From NC2004 sp050874905 (lineage in GTDB: Bacteria; Bacillota; Clostridia; Lachnospirales; Lachnospiraceae), in NCBI GenBank assembly GCA_050874905.1, contig JBNMLP010000013.1, positions 1 through 64,000 on the forward strand: a stretch of DNA of 64,000 bases. The letters are read 5' to 3'. Positions within the stretch are counted from its first letter, which is position 1, and each line of letters opens with the position of its first letter. The notes under the pieces are model-generated. The model was not told the DNA's origin and did no database searches. It was given only the letters and a program-made list of their open reading frames with translations. A program made the translations under genes and the position numbers. Below, one piece after another: positions 25,136 to 32,688 of this stretch.

Positions 25136-25624
25136 ATGGAAAAGGGAAATACGCAATTAACATTTGAATTTGATGATATAATACTCAGCTCACCTAAGGA
25201 ATCAAAAAATAAAAATTATGATATGTTCCAGAGTAAAGACATCAATCAGGACAAGGAGATACAAATTGATTTTGTAACCAATATGGATGACCAATTTGTA
25301 GCCATATTGAAAAATTATAACGATATGGACAAAAAGAAGAGTGATATGGTGATGAATTTGAAAACGGTATTCTTCTACATGGTGTGTGTAATATTATGCA
25401 TATTGGTGTTGGCTCCGTTTGTGATGATACTCCTATGTCATTGTTTGGGTGTAGGTGATGCTGCCATGCTGGCAGCAGTGATTGCGTCAGGCGCAGAAGC
25501 ATTTATTGCGTTTCTGATATTGCCAAAAATAATTGCAAAGTATTTGTTCAACAAAGATGAGGAAAAGAACAAAATAAAACTGATCAAGAGTATGCAAAGA
25601 TATACAACAGAACATAGAAATTAA
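25136..25624 (+). CDS. Two-helix membrane protein of unknown function
   Basis: A 162-aa protein starting 11 nt after the ImmA-like gene (SD GAGGTGGG), so co-transcribed. An acidic, soluble N-terminal half (about 1-75) is followed by two predicted membrane helices (about 78-100 and 108-130) and a basic tail. Not recognised. Position in the lysogeny region suggests a moron: superinfection exclusion, or an effector governed by the peptidase. Ends at a good terminator. Confidence 0.6.
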   Translation: MEKGNTQLTFEFDDIILSSPKESKNKNYDMFQSKDINQDKEIQIDFVTNMDDQFVAILKNYNDMDKKKSDMVMNLKTVFFYMVCVILCILVLAPFVMILLCHCLGVGDAAMLAAVIASGAEAFIAFLILPKIIAKYLFNKDEEKNKIKLIKSMQRYTTEHRN

Positions 25625-25662
25625 AAAGAAGCCTTCAGGGGAATCCTGAAGACTTCTTTTTT
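25623..25662 (+). terminator. Terminator after the membrane-protein gene
   Basis: AAGAAG-CCTTCAGG / CCTGAAG-CTTCTTTTTT. Confidence 0.9.
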
Positions 25663-25665
25663 AGA

Positions 25666-25681
25666 ATTGCACCGGTGCAAT
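25666..25681. repeat. Palindrome ATTGCACCGGTGCAAT, copy 2
   Basis: A perfect 16-bp palindrome directly after the terminator and before the small ORF at 25778. Confidence 0.9.
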
Positions 25682-25777
25682 AAACATCGGCATTTCCAGC
25701 ATTTGCTTGTAGATTAGTACCCACGACATCTTTATAATGGGAAAGCACCCGGCCAAAGAAAGGTCGTGAGGGAAAAG

Positions 25778-25909
25778 GTGAAAAAGAAACTGGTACACTA
25801 TCGCTCGAATGTAGGCATATATGCCGTATACTATAGACGCACAAAAACAATGTACATCAATATCGATTTCGCCGAAAAAGGGGCGAAAAAAATAGTGCTA
25901 AAAAAATAA
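25778..25909 (+). CDS. Possible 43-aa basic small protein
   Basis: GTG start with GAGGG upstream; the product is Lys/Tyr-rich (begins MKKKLVHYRSNVGIYAVYYR, ends IVLKK) and is followed immediately by a terminator. It is too short for homology by eye, but frame, SD and terminator fit a real gene. Confidence 0.45.
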   Translation: MKKKLVHYRSNVGIYAVYYRRTKTMYINIDFAEKGAKKIVLKK

Positions 25910-25955
25910 AGCGGAGCTGCCGGGTGCATAATGTCCGGTCAGCGACGCTTTTTAT
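25908..25955. terminator. Bidirectional terminator between the small ORF and the repressor
   Basis: AAAGCG..CTG.CCGG pairs with CCGG.CAG..CGCTTTTT; it serves the convergent small ORF and the repressor gene. Confidence 0.75.
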
Positions 25956-25967
25956 TTGCGATGCCGA

Positions 25968-26444
25968 TCAACCGGCATCGCTTTTGTCGTCCGCCACGCT
26001 TCCGATCGGCGGGAACATCTTTTCAAATTCGTCCGGATCATCCGGAATGTCGTCATATCCGGGAACAGGATCAGAGACAGACTGGTATATGTCTATCATA
26101 TGTTCCAGAGCTTCCCAGTCGCTCTGGTCGAATGCTGCGAACGTCTTGAACACGTTCTTTGCAAACTCGTTTTCACCGTTCATGATTTGATCAATCATGC
26201 TGCCGGTTTCGTCTGACTGATCGGCGTACATGTCGCCTTTCCCTTCGAGCAGCCACTCCTCACTGATGCCAAACTCTTTACATATTAGCTTGTACAGCGA
26301 GAGTTTCTGCTCTGGCTTGGCTAAAACATTGGATTCAATGTTGTTGATGACTGAACGGCTGACGCCGAGGCGATCTCCAAAAGCGGTTTGGGACATTTTG
26401 AGATGTTTTTTTCTAACCTCTTTGATTCTGTCGTAAATTTCCAA
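25968..26444 (-). CDS. XRE-family prophage repressor
   Basis: A 158-aa cI-like regulator. Residues 1-65 form a Cro/CI helix-turn-helix (MSQTAFGDRLGVSRSVINNIES, then LICKEFGISEEWLLEGKG). The acidic C-terminal half has no recognisable S24 autocleavage dyad, which fits control by the ImmA-type peptidase. It starts with TTG at 26444 behind AAAGGAGGTG. Divergent from the early operon. Confidence 0.88.
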   Translation of the reverse strand: MEIYDRIKEVRKKHLKMSQTAFGDRLGVSRSVINNIESNVLAKPEQKLSLYKLICKEFGISEEWLLEGKGDMYADQSDETGSMIDQIMNGENEFAKNVFKTFAAFDQSDWEALEHMIDIYQSVSDPVPGYDDIPDDPDEFEKMFPPIGSVADDKSDAG

Positions 26445-26473
26445 TTATCGCACCTCCTTTCTCAACTGTTCTT

Positions 26474-26502
26474 ATTATATAGTACACAAATGTATTAGTC
26501 AA
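26474..26502 (-). promoter_or_regulatory. Repressor (lysogeny) promoter
   Basis: TTGACT, 17-bp spacer, TATAAT on the minus strand, about 30 bp before the TTG start. Confidence 0.8.
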
Positions 26503-26534
26503 GGCAAAAAGATGGAAAAATATTGGAAAATGGC

Positions 26535-26563
26535 TTGACAAAGGCAAAAATGTAAGCTAAAAT
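26535..26563 (+). promoter_or_regulatory. Early rightward promoter
   Basis: TTGACA (26535-26540), 17-bp spacer, TAAAAT (26558-26563). The motif GGCAAAAA, preceded by CAA or CAAA, occurs next to both divergent promoters (26503 and 26543) and may be part of the repressor operator. Confidence 0.8.
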
Positions 26564-26629
26564 GACAGTGTCAAGTCAAAGAGGAAGTAAGAAAGATTGT
26601 GACGAAGTCAAAAAAAGGAGGTGGAACAA

Positions 26630-26764
26630 ATGGAAGATAAGAAAAAGGAAACAATCGAAAGAACGGCTTCAAAGTTCAAGAAGCTGGAAGAAAAAAACAA
26701 GATGTTCATCCTCGGATACATGATCGGTATCCAGCAGGAGAAACAGAACAGAAAAACGGCATAA
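26630..26764 (+). CDS. 44-aa early phage protein
   Basis: First gene after the early promoter with SD AAAAGGAGGTG. Charged, helical product (MEDKKKETIERTASKFKKLE...) with a short hydrophobic stretch FILGYMIGI. The position suggests an anti-repressor or Cro-like role, but no domain is recognised. Confidence 0.6.
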   Translation: MEDKKKETIERTASKFKKLEEKNKMFILGYMIGIQQEKQNRKTA

Positions 26765-26913
26765 GGAGAGGGAATATGACGGTAAGACAGAAGTTTTACT
26801 TACAGAAGATGATTATACAGAAGTAAAGAGTAAAGGCTATTATTTAGCTTGAAAAATCAAAGAAAGGAACAGGGCGCGCGCATAAAACCTAGGTTCCCTT
26901 TTAGTGATATGAA

Positions 26914-27056
26914 ATGATAAATAAGCACACGATACAAGAACTTAAGCAATGGCAGGCACTTCCGCTTATCTGGAAGCCGCAGAACGTGAGATAAGTGCAC
27001 CGACGTTGTTTGATTTCTTGGGAGGGGATGTTGAAGATGCTAATTCCGAAGGTTAA
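26914..27056 (+). pseudogene. Apparent remnants of a deleted phage gene (PAPS-reductase-like start)
   Basis: ATG 26914 opens a 26-codon frame (MINKHTIQELKQWQALPL) that resembles the N-terminus of phage phosphoadenosine-phosphosulfate-reductase-like proteins, then stops at 26994. An overlapping frame from ATG 26949 reads to 27056 and ends ISAPTLFDFLGGDVEDANSEG, which looks like the C-terminal tail of a phage protein. A deletion that fused two gene ends is the simplest reading. The resemblances are from memory. Confidence 0.4.
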
Positions 27057-27315
27057 AGCCAAAGAATTTGAAAAATTCGGATTTAAGAAATGCAAGGGTG
27101 AATATGGCAAGAGTGGTTGTTATTATCTTTGCATTGCAAGGGGGGTGAAAATGCTTTTTTTGAGCGACGTGTATTTTGGTGTTATGGATTGGGAAGATGG
27201 CGATCCAAGAATACACAAAGACGCAAATTGTAGATACAAAGACCATAGGACATACCTTGATATTATTTATGAACTTATCAAGGCAGATATGCTTATGGTC
27301 GATTACAACAAATAA
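27037..27315 (+). CDS. Early phage protein of unknown function, 92 aa
   Basis: Start 27037 sits 10 nt after GGGAGGGG; ATG 27028 is also possible. The product (MLIPKVKAKEFEKFGFKKCKG...) has a W-D-G acidic segment and a conserved-looking YLDIIYELIKADML end. Not recognised. Confidence 0.6.
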   Translation: MLIPKVKAKEFEKFGFKKCKGEYGKSGCYYLCIARGVKMLFLSDVYFGVMDWEDGDPRIHKDANCRYKDHRTYLDIIYELIKADMLMVDYNK

Positions 27316-27343
27316 AATAAAGAAAGGATTAGGCTTTTAAAAT

Positions 27344-27604
27344 ATGGATAGTTATTGGAATTATGAAGATGATGAAAAAATAATTTGCCCTTATTGTGGC
27401 AATGAATACGAGCCATCATACGGATATACATTCATAGGCGATGATTGCGTAGATTGTTACACGGAAGATACCAACACGTACACTTGCGATAAATGCGGCA
27501 AGAAATTCACAATGTATGGTTATCAAGCCGGGTGGAAGTATCGAACCGAAACGATTGACGGACAAGCAACAGAGAAAGAAGTAGAAGATTTAAAAGATGA
27601 ATAA
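27344..27604 (+). CDS. Zinc-ribbon early phage protein
   Basis: An 86-aa protein with CPYCG...CVDC and CDKCGKKF pairs, enough for two zinc sites. Acidic tail. Its stop overlaps the next start by 8 nt. Probably binds nucleic acid or a host enzyme; specific role unknown. Confidence 0.7.
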   Translation: MDSYWNYEDDEKIICPYCGNEYEPSYGYTFIGDDCVDCYTEDTNTYTCDKCGKKFTMYGYQAGWKYRTETIDGQATEKEVEDLKDE

Positions 27605-27935
27605 AGAAGAAGCGAGAAAATGGCTTAAATTGAATGCCTGCGATGAGATCGCGCCGCGCATTGGTGATCGCAGAAAGATGGCGGAATGGCTGGAAGAATT
27701 GAAAAAAGAACGAAAAGAAATCGAAGCCTTGAAGGAAGGATACGTTGATGCCATGGCGAATGCCAAAATGGCCGGAGCCAACGAAGCGATGAAGAGACTG
27801 GCGAAACGGGCAAAGAAGGACATTGAGATCATGAGATTAGCCCCGGCATTCTGGCTGTATCACGCCATCGAAGAGGTACTGGTAGAAATGCAGATTGAGG
27901 AGGCAGAGAGTGCGATTAACGAGAAAGAGCAGTAA
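27597..27935 (+). CDS. Helical early phage protein of unknown function
   Basis: 112 aa, highly charged, mostly helical (coiled-coil-like 25-75). It overlaps both neighbours (8 and 26 nt), so it belongs to a translationally coupled early operon. Confidence 0.65.
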   Translation: MNKEEARKWLKLNACDEIAPRIGDRRKMAEWLEELKKERKEIEALKEGYVDAMANAKMAGANEAMKRLAKRAKKDIEIMRLAPAFWLYHAIEEVLVEMQIEEAESAINEKEQ

Positions 27936-28107
27936 CGGCGCGTACTGGATACCGCTTCAAGTACTGGGCGGTGTCGAGAGAATAATGGAGATCGACGGCG
28001 GACCATCGCCGTGTGTGATCGGAGAGCTGGTAAACCAGCTTGGACGATATGAGGAACTTGGCGACTATGACCAGCTTAAGAAGCTGGTAAGAGAACATGC
28101 AAGATAA
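27910..28107 (+). CDS. Small phage protein, 65 aa
   Basis: GTG 27910 has GAGGAGG seven nt upstream. The product begins MRLTRKSSNGAYWIP and ends with a leucine-rich segment NQLGRYEELGDYDQLKKLV, a layout common among small Firmicute phage proteins of unknown role. Confidence 0.65.
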   Translation: MRLTRKSSNGAYWIPLQVLGGVERIMEIDGGPSPCVIGELVNQLGRYEELGDYDQLKKLVREHAR

Positions 28108-28119
28108 GGAGGAAAAAAG

Positions 28120-28314
28120 ATGGGATATCCATTAAAACTGATGTCGATCGCCCAGCTGATGGAGATTGGCTTTCCGGAGAGAATGCTGTATGAGTTGGCG
28201 CATATGCCAAGAGCAAAAGCAGCATTGAGAAGAGGTAGAGGCGGGAAGATCCTGTTTGACACAGACAGACTGGACGAAGATATCGATACATGGAAAAGAC
28301 TGAACCAGAGATAG
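28120..28314 (+). CDS. Excisionase/MerR-like small HTH protein
   Basis: 64 aa; IAQLMEIGFPERMLYELAHMPRAKAALRRGRGGKILFD resembles the winged HTH of excisionase-like (helix_turn_helix_17) proteins. It may assist integrase in excision. SD AAGGAGG. Confidence 0.6.
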   Translation: MGYPLKLMSIAQLMEIGFPERMLYELAHMPRAKAALRRGRGGKILFDTDRLDEDIDTWKRLNQR

Positions 28315-28325
28315 GAGGAAGAAGA

Positions 28326-28421
28326 GTGAAAAAGAACAAAAAAAGACCCCCGGTCTGTAAGCAGCAGATCCGGAGGAAACAAAAATATACGTTGGTATTA
28401 GTATATCACGCTGCCGCGTAA
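28326..28421 (+). CDS. Possible 31-aa basic peptide
   Basis: GTG start with AGGAGGAAGA upstream; product MKKNKKRPPVCKQQIRRKQK... very basic. A hairpin CCGG-CTG..CAG-CCGG lies inside, and a terminator-like stem follows, so it could instead be a leader peptide of an attenuator. Confidence 0.4.
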   Translation: MKKNKKRPPVCKQQIRRKQKYTLVLVYHAAA

Positions 28422-28428
28422 AAAGCAA

Positions 28429-28471
28429 GGACAAAAAAAGAACGGAAGAGATCCGTTTTAATCGTCCTTTT
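28429..28471 (+). terminator. Terminator-like hairpin before the Rep gene
   Basis: GGAC..AACGGA-AGAGA-TCCGTT..GTCC followed by TTTT. Confidence 0.6.
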
Positions 28472-28517
28472 AACCATTAACTTTACGACCAAATATTAGT
28501 GGCAAAAAGTGGCATGA

Positions 28518-28536
28518 GATAGGGTAAAACCCTATC
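28518..28536 (+). other. Perfect hairpin upstream of the HUH Rep gene
   Basis: GATAGGGT-AAA-ACCCTATC, 60 bp before rep in an otherwise gene-free stretch (28472-28595). A candidate nick-site hairpin for the adjacent rolling-circle initiator. Confidence 0.4.
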
Positions 28537-28595
28537 GGAGAGAAAAAGGCAGGTGGTAAAAAATATACTTCGTAAAGGAAATAATATCCGGGAGA

Positions 28596-29291
28596 ATGGT
28601 GGAGGTCGTGAAGAGCTACACCAGAGGAATGGCAAAAAATCCGGAAAGAGGTTGCAGGGTTAAAAAGACACCGGAGGAGCAGCAAAAAGAGAATGAAAGA
28701 AATGCTACGAAGGAGCTGGCAAGAAAGCTGGCATGCAACTTCAAGGACGGCGACCTGTGGACAACACTTACATACAGACCGAAAGCCAGACCATCACCGG
28801 AGGAAGCGAAAAAAGAATTGATGCGGTTCATTCGAAGGACGGGTTACAGATTTAAGAAAGCAGGATATGAGTTTAAATGGGTCGCTGTAACTGAATACGA
28901 GAACAAAGCCATACATCACCACATTGTGATGAACAATCCGGACGGATTGAACGTGGCAAAGATTATATTTGAACAATGGAAGCAGAATGGAATCGCACAC
29001 CACAAGCCGTTGTATTCGAACGGGGACTATAGAGCCTTGGCCGAGTACATGGTGAAAGAGACAAGTAAGACCTTTCGGGTTCGGGACGGAGGGCATCGCC
29101 AGCGATGGAGCTGCTCCCGCAATCTGACCAAGCCAACCGTGAGATACCGGTTGGTGAAGAAAGCTAAAAAATGGTCACCGAACCCAAAGGCAAAAAAGGG
29201 CTACAGGATAGACACTGATTCAATCGTGAATGGTGTCAACAAGTGGACCGGAAGGGAGTACCAGTCGTATACGATGGTACGACTGGAATGA
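28596..29291 (+). CDS. HUH-superfamily Rep (rolling-circle replication initiator)
   Basis: 231 aa. Rolling-circle motifs are present in order: LTYR (motif 1), HHHIV at 107-111 (metal-binding HUH, motif 2) and EYMVK with Tyr151/Lys154 (motif 3). Such proteins nick one strand at an origin and stay bound through the Tyr. No helicase loader, primase, DnaD or single-strand annealing protein is seen in the prophage, so this is its likely replication initiator. The ATG at 28596 has a close GGGAG; GTG 28608 is an alternative. Stop overlaps the next start (ATGA). Confidence 0.8.
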   Translation: MVEVVKSYTRGMAKNPERGCRVKKTPEEQQKENERNATKELARKLACNFKDGDLWTTLTYRPKARPSPEEAKKELMRFIRRTGYRFKKAGYEFKWVAVTEYENKAIHHHIVMNNPDGLNVAKIIFEQWKQNGIAHHKPLYSNGDYRALAEYMVKETSKTFRVRDGGHRQRWSCSRNLTKPTVRYRLVKKAKKWSPNPKAKKGYRIDTDSIVNGVNKWTGREYQSYTMVRLE

Positions 29292-29725
29292 CGAACATGG
29301 ACATAGTGAACGTATATATCAAGGTAAGATGGAAAGGAAACCTGCGAGGATCAGGAAGAGCGGCGGCGATCATTGTGTTTGAGGACAGAGAAGGAAACGT
29401 GTATAAGCGAACAGAGACGACAGAGGTCGAGGATTCATCGAAGAATCGGTTGAATCTGCAGATCATCACCAAAGCGTTGCATGCGCTTAAACGTCCATGC
29501 TCTGTAGGCATCTACATGGATGGAGCGGAGAACATCGCAGGGCAGATCAAGCAGGAGCTTCCGGAACAATGGAAGCGGAGTGGCTGGAAAAATAAGAAAG
29601 GGAAAGAAGTGAAAAATGTGGATGTATGGAAACTGCTAGTCCCGTTGCTAAAACGGCACGAGATTGGAATGGTGGGATATATCAGCACATTCGACTTAGA
29701 GCTGGAACGTATATTGGAGGAATGA
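29288..29725 (+). CDS. RNase H-like protein
   Basis: 145 aa starting with an ATGA overlap of rep. The pattern IYMDGAENIAGQIKQELPEQWKRSGWKNKKGKEVKNVDVWKLLVPLLKRHE follows the second half of RNase HI-like folds found in Firmicute mobile elements; the first beta-strand (VYIKVRW) lacks the standard catalytic DGS, so activity is uncertain. Possible role: clearing RNA primers next to Rep. Confidence 0.6.
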   Translation: MTNMDIVNVYIKVRWKGNLRGSGRAAAIIVFEDREGNVYKRTETTEVEDSSKNRLNLQIITKALHALKRPCSVGIYMDGAENIAGQIKQELPEQWKRSGWKNKKGKEVKNVDVWKLLVPLLKRHEIGMVGYISTFDLELERILEE

Positions 29726-29727
29726 AT

Positions 29728-30291
29728 ATGGCGAAAAAAAAGAATGAAAAAGAGAATGAAAAAAATAAGAAAAATGCACCGGTGCAACTTTTTAGCAAGT
29801 TTGGCGAGTTCAATTCCGTTGAGGAGCTGAATGCAGCAGCGGCCGGACAAAAGGAAGAAGGAGATCTGGAAGCATTAAAGGCACTTGCCAAAGAGAACGG
29901 TATCGATGATGGATCGGTAGAGGATTACATCAACGAGTACGTCGATGAGCTGGCAATGCCGATCATTGCGGCAGCAGGACGGATTGCCGTGGAAAAAGAG
30001 ACGTTCAAAGATCTGGAGACCAGAGTTAAAGCTCCGTGCATTGCTATAGCAGCCATGGCGGATTCGATGATCGTAAATCTGGGATTTGCCAAAAACGTAA
30101 TGAAAAAAGGCAAGCGGATCAAGCGAATTGCGGAGCTGATGTATCAGGAGAGGTGCATCATGGGGACGGATCAGGAGCTGGAGGACATTATCCGTGCTTA
30201 TTACGCAGAAGGAGAAGGAGGAGCCAAGGGAGCCGTAGCGGTGATCCGAAAAGTGGCGAAGCGATATAGCGGACAGGAGGCGGATGCTTAA
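29728..30291 (+). CDS. PcfK/AcrIIA9-like protein (candidate anti-CRISPR)
   Basis: 187 aa. After a Lys/Glu-rich start the segment APVQLFSKFGEFNSVEELNAAAAG..EGDLEALKALAKENGIDDGSVEDYINEYVDEL matches the PcfK-like family from which the Cas9 inhibitor AcrIIA9 was described. It is followed by a PcfJ gene, as in conjugative elements. Start 29728 is set by GGAGG seven nt upstream. A TGCACCGGTGCA palindrome lies inside the coding sequence and encodes APVQ. Inhibitory activity is inference only. Confidence 0.65.
   Translation: MAKKKNEKENEKNKKNAPVQLFSKFGEFNSVEELNAAAAGQKEEGDLEALKALAKENGIDDGSVEDYINEYVDELAMPIIAAAGRIAVEKETFKDLETRVKAPCIAIAAMADSMIVNLGFAKNVMKKGKRIKRIAELMYQERCIMGTDQELEDIIRAYYAEGEGGAKGAVAVIRKVAKRYSGQEADA
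29775..29786. repeat. Palindrome TGCACCGGTGCA, copy 3 (in a gene)
   Basis: 12-bp palindromic core inside the PcfK-like gene, near its 5' end. Confidence 0.9.
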
Positions 30292-30839
30292 TGTTGGCAT
30301 ATAAAGCATTCAACAAGGATCTGACCTGCATGGGGTATCAATATACCGCGGACGGCTGGAACGAGGAGCCGGAAGCGAACTGTGCAAGAAACGGCTTCCA
30401 CTGCGCAGAGAATCCGCTGGACTGTCTCTTTTATTATCCGAGCTTCAAAAAAGCGAGATATTGGCTCGTGGAAGCGGAAGGAGATATTGACGAAGATGCG
30501 ATAGATTCAAAGATATCATGTACCAGAATGCGGCTGGTTCGTGAGCTGGACTTGCAGGATTTTGTGGTAGAGGCGGTCAAGTACATGTTGAAGCATCCGG
30601 GGGAACGGAAAAGGTATCACAATGAGCATAACGGCATCGATATCAGAAGCGGCAAGCATGTAAAGGCTAAAGCCAGCGTGGGAACGGTGCTTGGTCTGAT
30701 AGAAGAAAGAAACGGGGTGGTTCTGGCAGCAGGAGTAACGACGGTCAGAACATCAAAGATGACATACTGCATAGAGGGAGGAAGGATCGTAGAGAAGGAG
30801 GATGAAGCGGTTGGCCAAAAATTGGAAAAAAGAATATGA
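30291..30839 (+). CDS. DUF7666-like phage protein
   Basis: 182 aa; TAATG overlap with the previous gene. MLAYKAFNKDLTCMGYQYTADG and GFHCAENPLDCLFYYP follow the pattern of the DUF7666 family, common in phages and mobile elements. A C-terminal region with GKHVKAKASVGTVLG suggests a repeat/beta fold. Function unknown. Confidence 0.65.
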   Translation: MLAYKAFNKDLTCMGYQYTADGWNEEPEANCARNGFHCAENPLDCLFYYPSFKKARYWLVEAEGDIDEDAIDSKISCTRMRLVRELDLQDFVVEAVKYMLKHPGERKRYHNEHNGIDIRSGKHVKAKASVGTVLGLIEERNGVVLAAGVTTVRTSKMTYCIEGGRIVEKEDEAVGQKLEKRI

Positions 30840-32676
30840 ACAGTGTGAGGAACGGTGCCGGAATATGCCGGAGCTGCCAGACGACTTCGAAAGATGGTGT
30901 GAATCACTGTTCGGTGATCTGAAATGGATGGTCTACAAGAAGCATGGAGCATACGCAGATCTGTTTTGCTGCGAATGCGGCCACGAAGGGACGCTAAAGA
31001 TCAAACGTGGTCAGAGCTACGAGGAGCAGATGGCGGCGAAGGTCTTTGATATGCCGGCACGGAATGAGGTAGGGGAATGCCCGTGGTGCGGAAAAAAGGT
31101 GATGTTCAAGGCAGGGGTAAGGACTGAACACACAGAGAAAGAGATCGCATGGATTGGCCAGAGATACCAAGACAGAAGCTATGTGCTACGCTACTTTATT
31201 GTAACGGAAGAATATGGGCCAAGAGAGAAAGCGAGATACGAAGCGGAGGAAATTGGGAGAATCTTTTTCCTGGAAGGAAAACGAACGGTGAAAAAGGACT
31301 ACTACCTGCACGATACGTACAGAGGAACGAACAGCTGGTGTCCGCACAATGTGGGCGGGCTAAGCAACATAATATTGAAAGAGGGATGGATCTATCCCAT
31401 GACATACAAAAACATGGAAGGAACGGCGGTGGAGTACAGCATGGCGAGAGAATACGCATATAGCAGATATGACCACCCTGCGTGCAGGTACGGGGAATGG
31501 GAGTGGAATATCGGATACTATATGCAGGCGTACTGGCGGTACCCTGTGCTTGAAATGCTGGTAAAAAAGAAAGCAAAGAGGCTGACGGAGGCAGTTGTAA
31601 ACAACGCCGAAAACTTCTTGGAACTGAACAAAAGAGCAAAGAAACCGTGGGACATGCTGGGCGTGAGGAAAGACAGGCTGAAAGGTCTGTTGCAAAAAGA
31701 TAGAAAGGTGGCATGGAGATGGTATCAGTATGAAAAAGAGAAAGGGATCAAACTGAAAGACGACCTGATAGAGTGGTACCAGAGTTGGGGAATCACGCCG
31801 TGGATGCTGAACGAGGTCGTAGATGTTGTGCCAATGTCACTGCAGCAAATAAAGAACTATCTGCAGAAGCAGGAAGAGGTCACGGGCAGGATACGCAAAG
31901 GCAGTCAAGCTCCGGCGGTGGTAAATCTGCTCCGAACGTGGGAGGACTATCTTACGATGGCAAAAGAGCAGGGGCATGACATGGCAGACGCCATTGTATA
32001 TAAACCGAAAGATCTGGAGCAGGCGCACGCAAGAGTGGTAGCGGAAGCCGCAAAAAAAGACGCAAAGAGCGAGGCAGAAAAGTACTATAAAAAATTCCCG
32101 GATGTCAAGAAGATAATGAAAAAGGCGAAAGAGCGGTACAGCTACAGTAACGACAGGTATAGCATGATTGTTCCGGAGAGGATCGAGGATGTGATGATCG
32201 AAGGAAGAGCACTGCATCACTGCATATCAGCATCTGACAGATATATAGGGCGCATGGCAGCAGGAGAAACATATATTGGGTTCGTCAGAAGGACAGAGAA
32301 ACCGGATGTACCATTCTATTCCGTAGAATTCGAGCCGGGAGGAACGGTACGGCAGAAGCGTACATACTACAATCGGCACGACGAACATTTGGACGACGTG
32401 GTGGAATTCCTGCGGGAGTGGCAGGAATGGGTACGAAAGACAATGACACCGGAAGAAAAGAGAAAGGCAAAGATAAGCGAGCGCAGGCGGCGGGAAGATA
32501 TGGAAGCGTTCTACAAGAGCGATCCGGCATTCGCAAAAGCAACAGAGGAAGATTTGCTGGTGAATAGCAATGTACCACCACAGATCATGCTGGATGTCAG
32601 CAGATACATATTGGACGGAGCAGGCAGGACAGGAAACAGTGAAGCCGGGCAGCAGGCATTGGCACCGGCAATGTAA
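30802..32676 (+). CDS. PcfJ-family protein
   Basis: 624 aa. N-terminal zinc ribbon (CCECG...CPWCGKK, about 55-100), large helical middle, and the PcfJ domain (about 455-560: LHHCISASDRYIGRMAAGETYIGFVRR..). PcfJ is named from the conjugative plasmid pCF10; its function is not established, but it co-occurs with PcfK-like genes as here. Start 30802 has GAAGGAGG too close; TTG 30811 is better spaced. A charged tail may be disordered. Confidence 0.75.
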   Translation: MKRLAKNWKKEYEQCEERCRNMPELPDDFERWCESLFGDLKWMVYKKHGAYADLFCCECGHEGTLKIKRGQSYEEQMAAKVFDMPARNEVGECPWCGKKVMFKAGVRTEHTEKEIAWIGQRYQDRSYVLRYFIVTEEYGPREKARYEAEEIGRIFFLEGKRTVKKDYYLHDTYRGTNSWCPHNVGGLSNIILKEGWIYPMTYKNMEGTAVEYSMAREYAYSRYDHPACRYGEWEWNIGYYMQAYWRYPVLEMLVKKKAKRLTEAVVNNAENFLELNKRAKKPWDMLGVRKDRLKGLLQKDRKVAWRWYQYEKEKGIKLKDDLIEWYQSWGITPWMLNEVVDVVPMSLQQIKNYLQKQEEVTGRIRKGSQAPAVVNLLRTWEDYLTMAKEQGHDMADAIVYKPKDLEQAHARVVAEAAKKDAKSEAEKYYKKFPDVKKIMKKAKERYSYSNDRYSMIVPERIEDVMIEGRALHHCISASDRYIGRMAAGETYIGFVRRTEKPDVPFYSVEFEPGGTVRQKRTYYNRHDEHLDDVVEFLREWQEWVRKTMTPEEKRKAKISERRRREDMEAFYKSDPAFAKATEEDLLVNSNVPPQIMLDVSRYILDGAGRTGNSEAGQQALAPAM

Positions 32677-32688
32677 GAAAGGAGAGAA

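Noticed and set aside
26776..26826. 16-codon ORF after the 44-aa early gene
   Set aside because: Has an SD-like GGAGAGGG but is too short and featureless to call; left as unassigned sequence.
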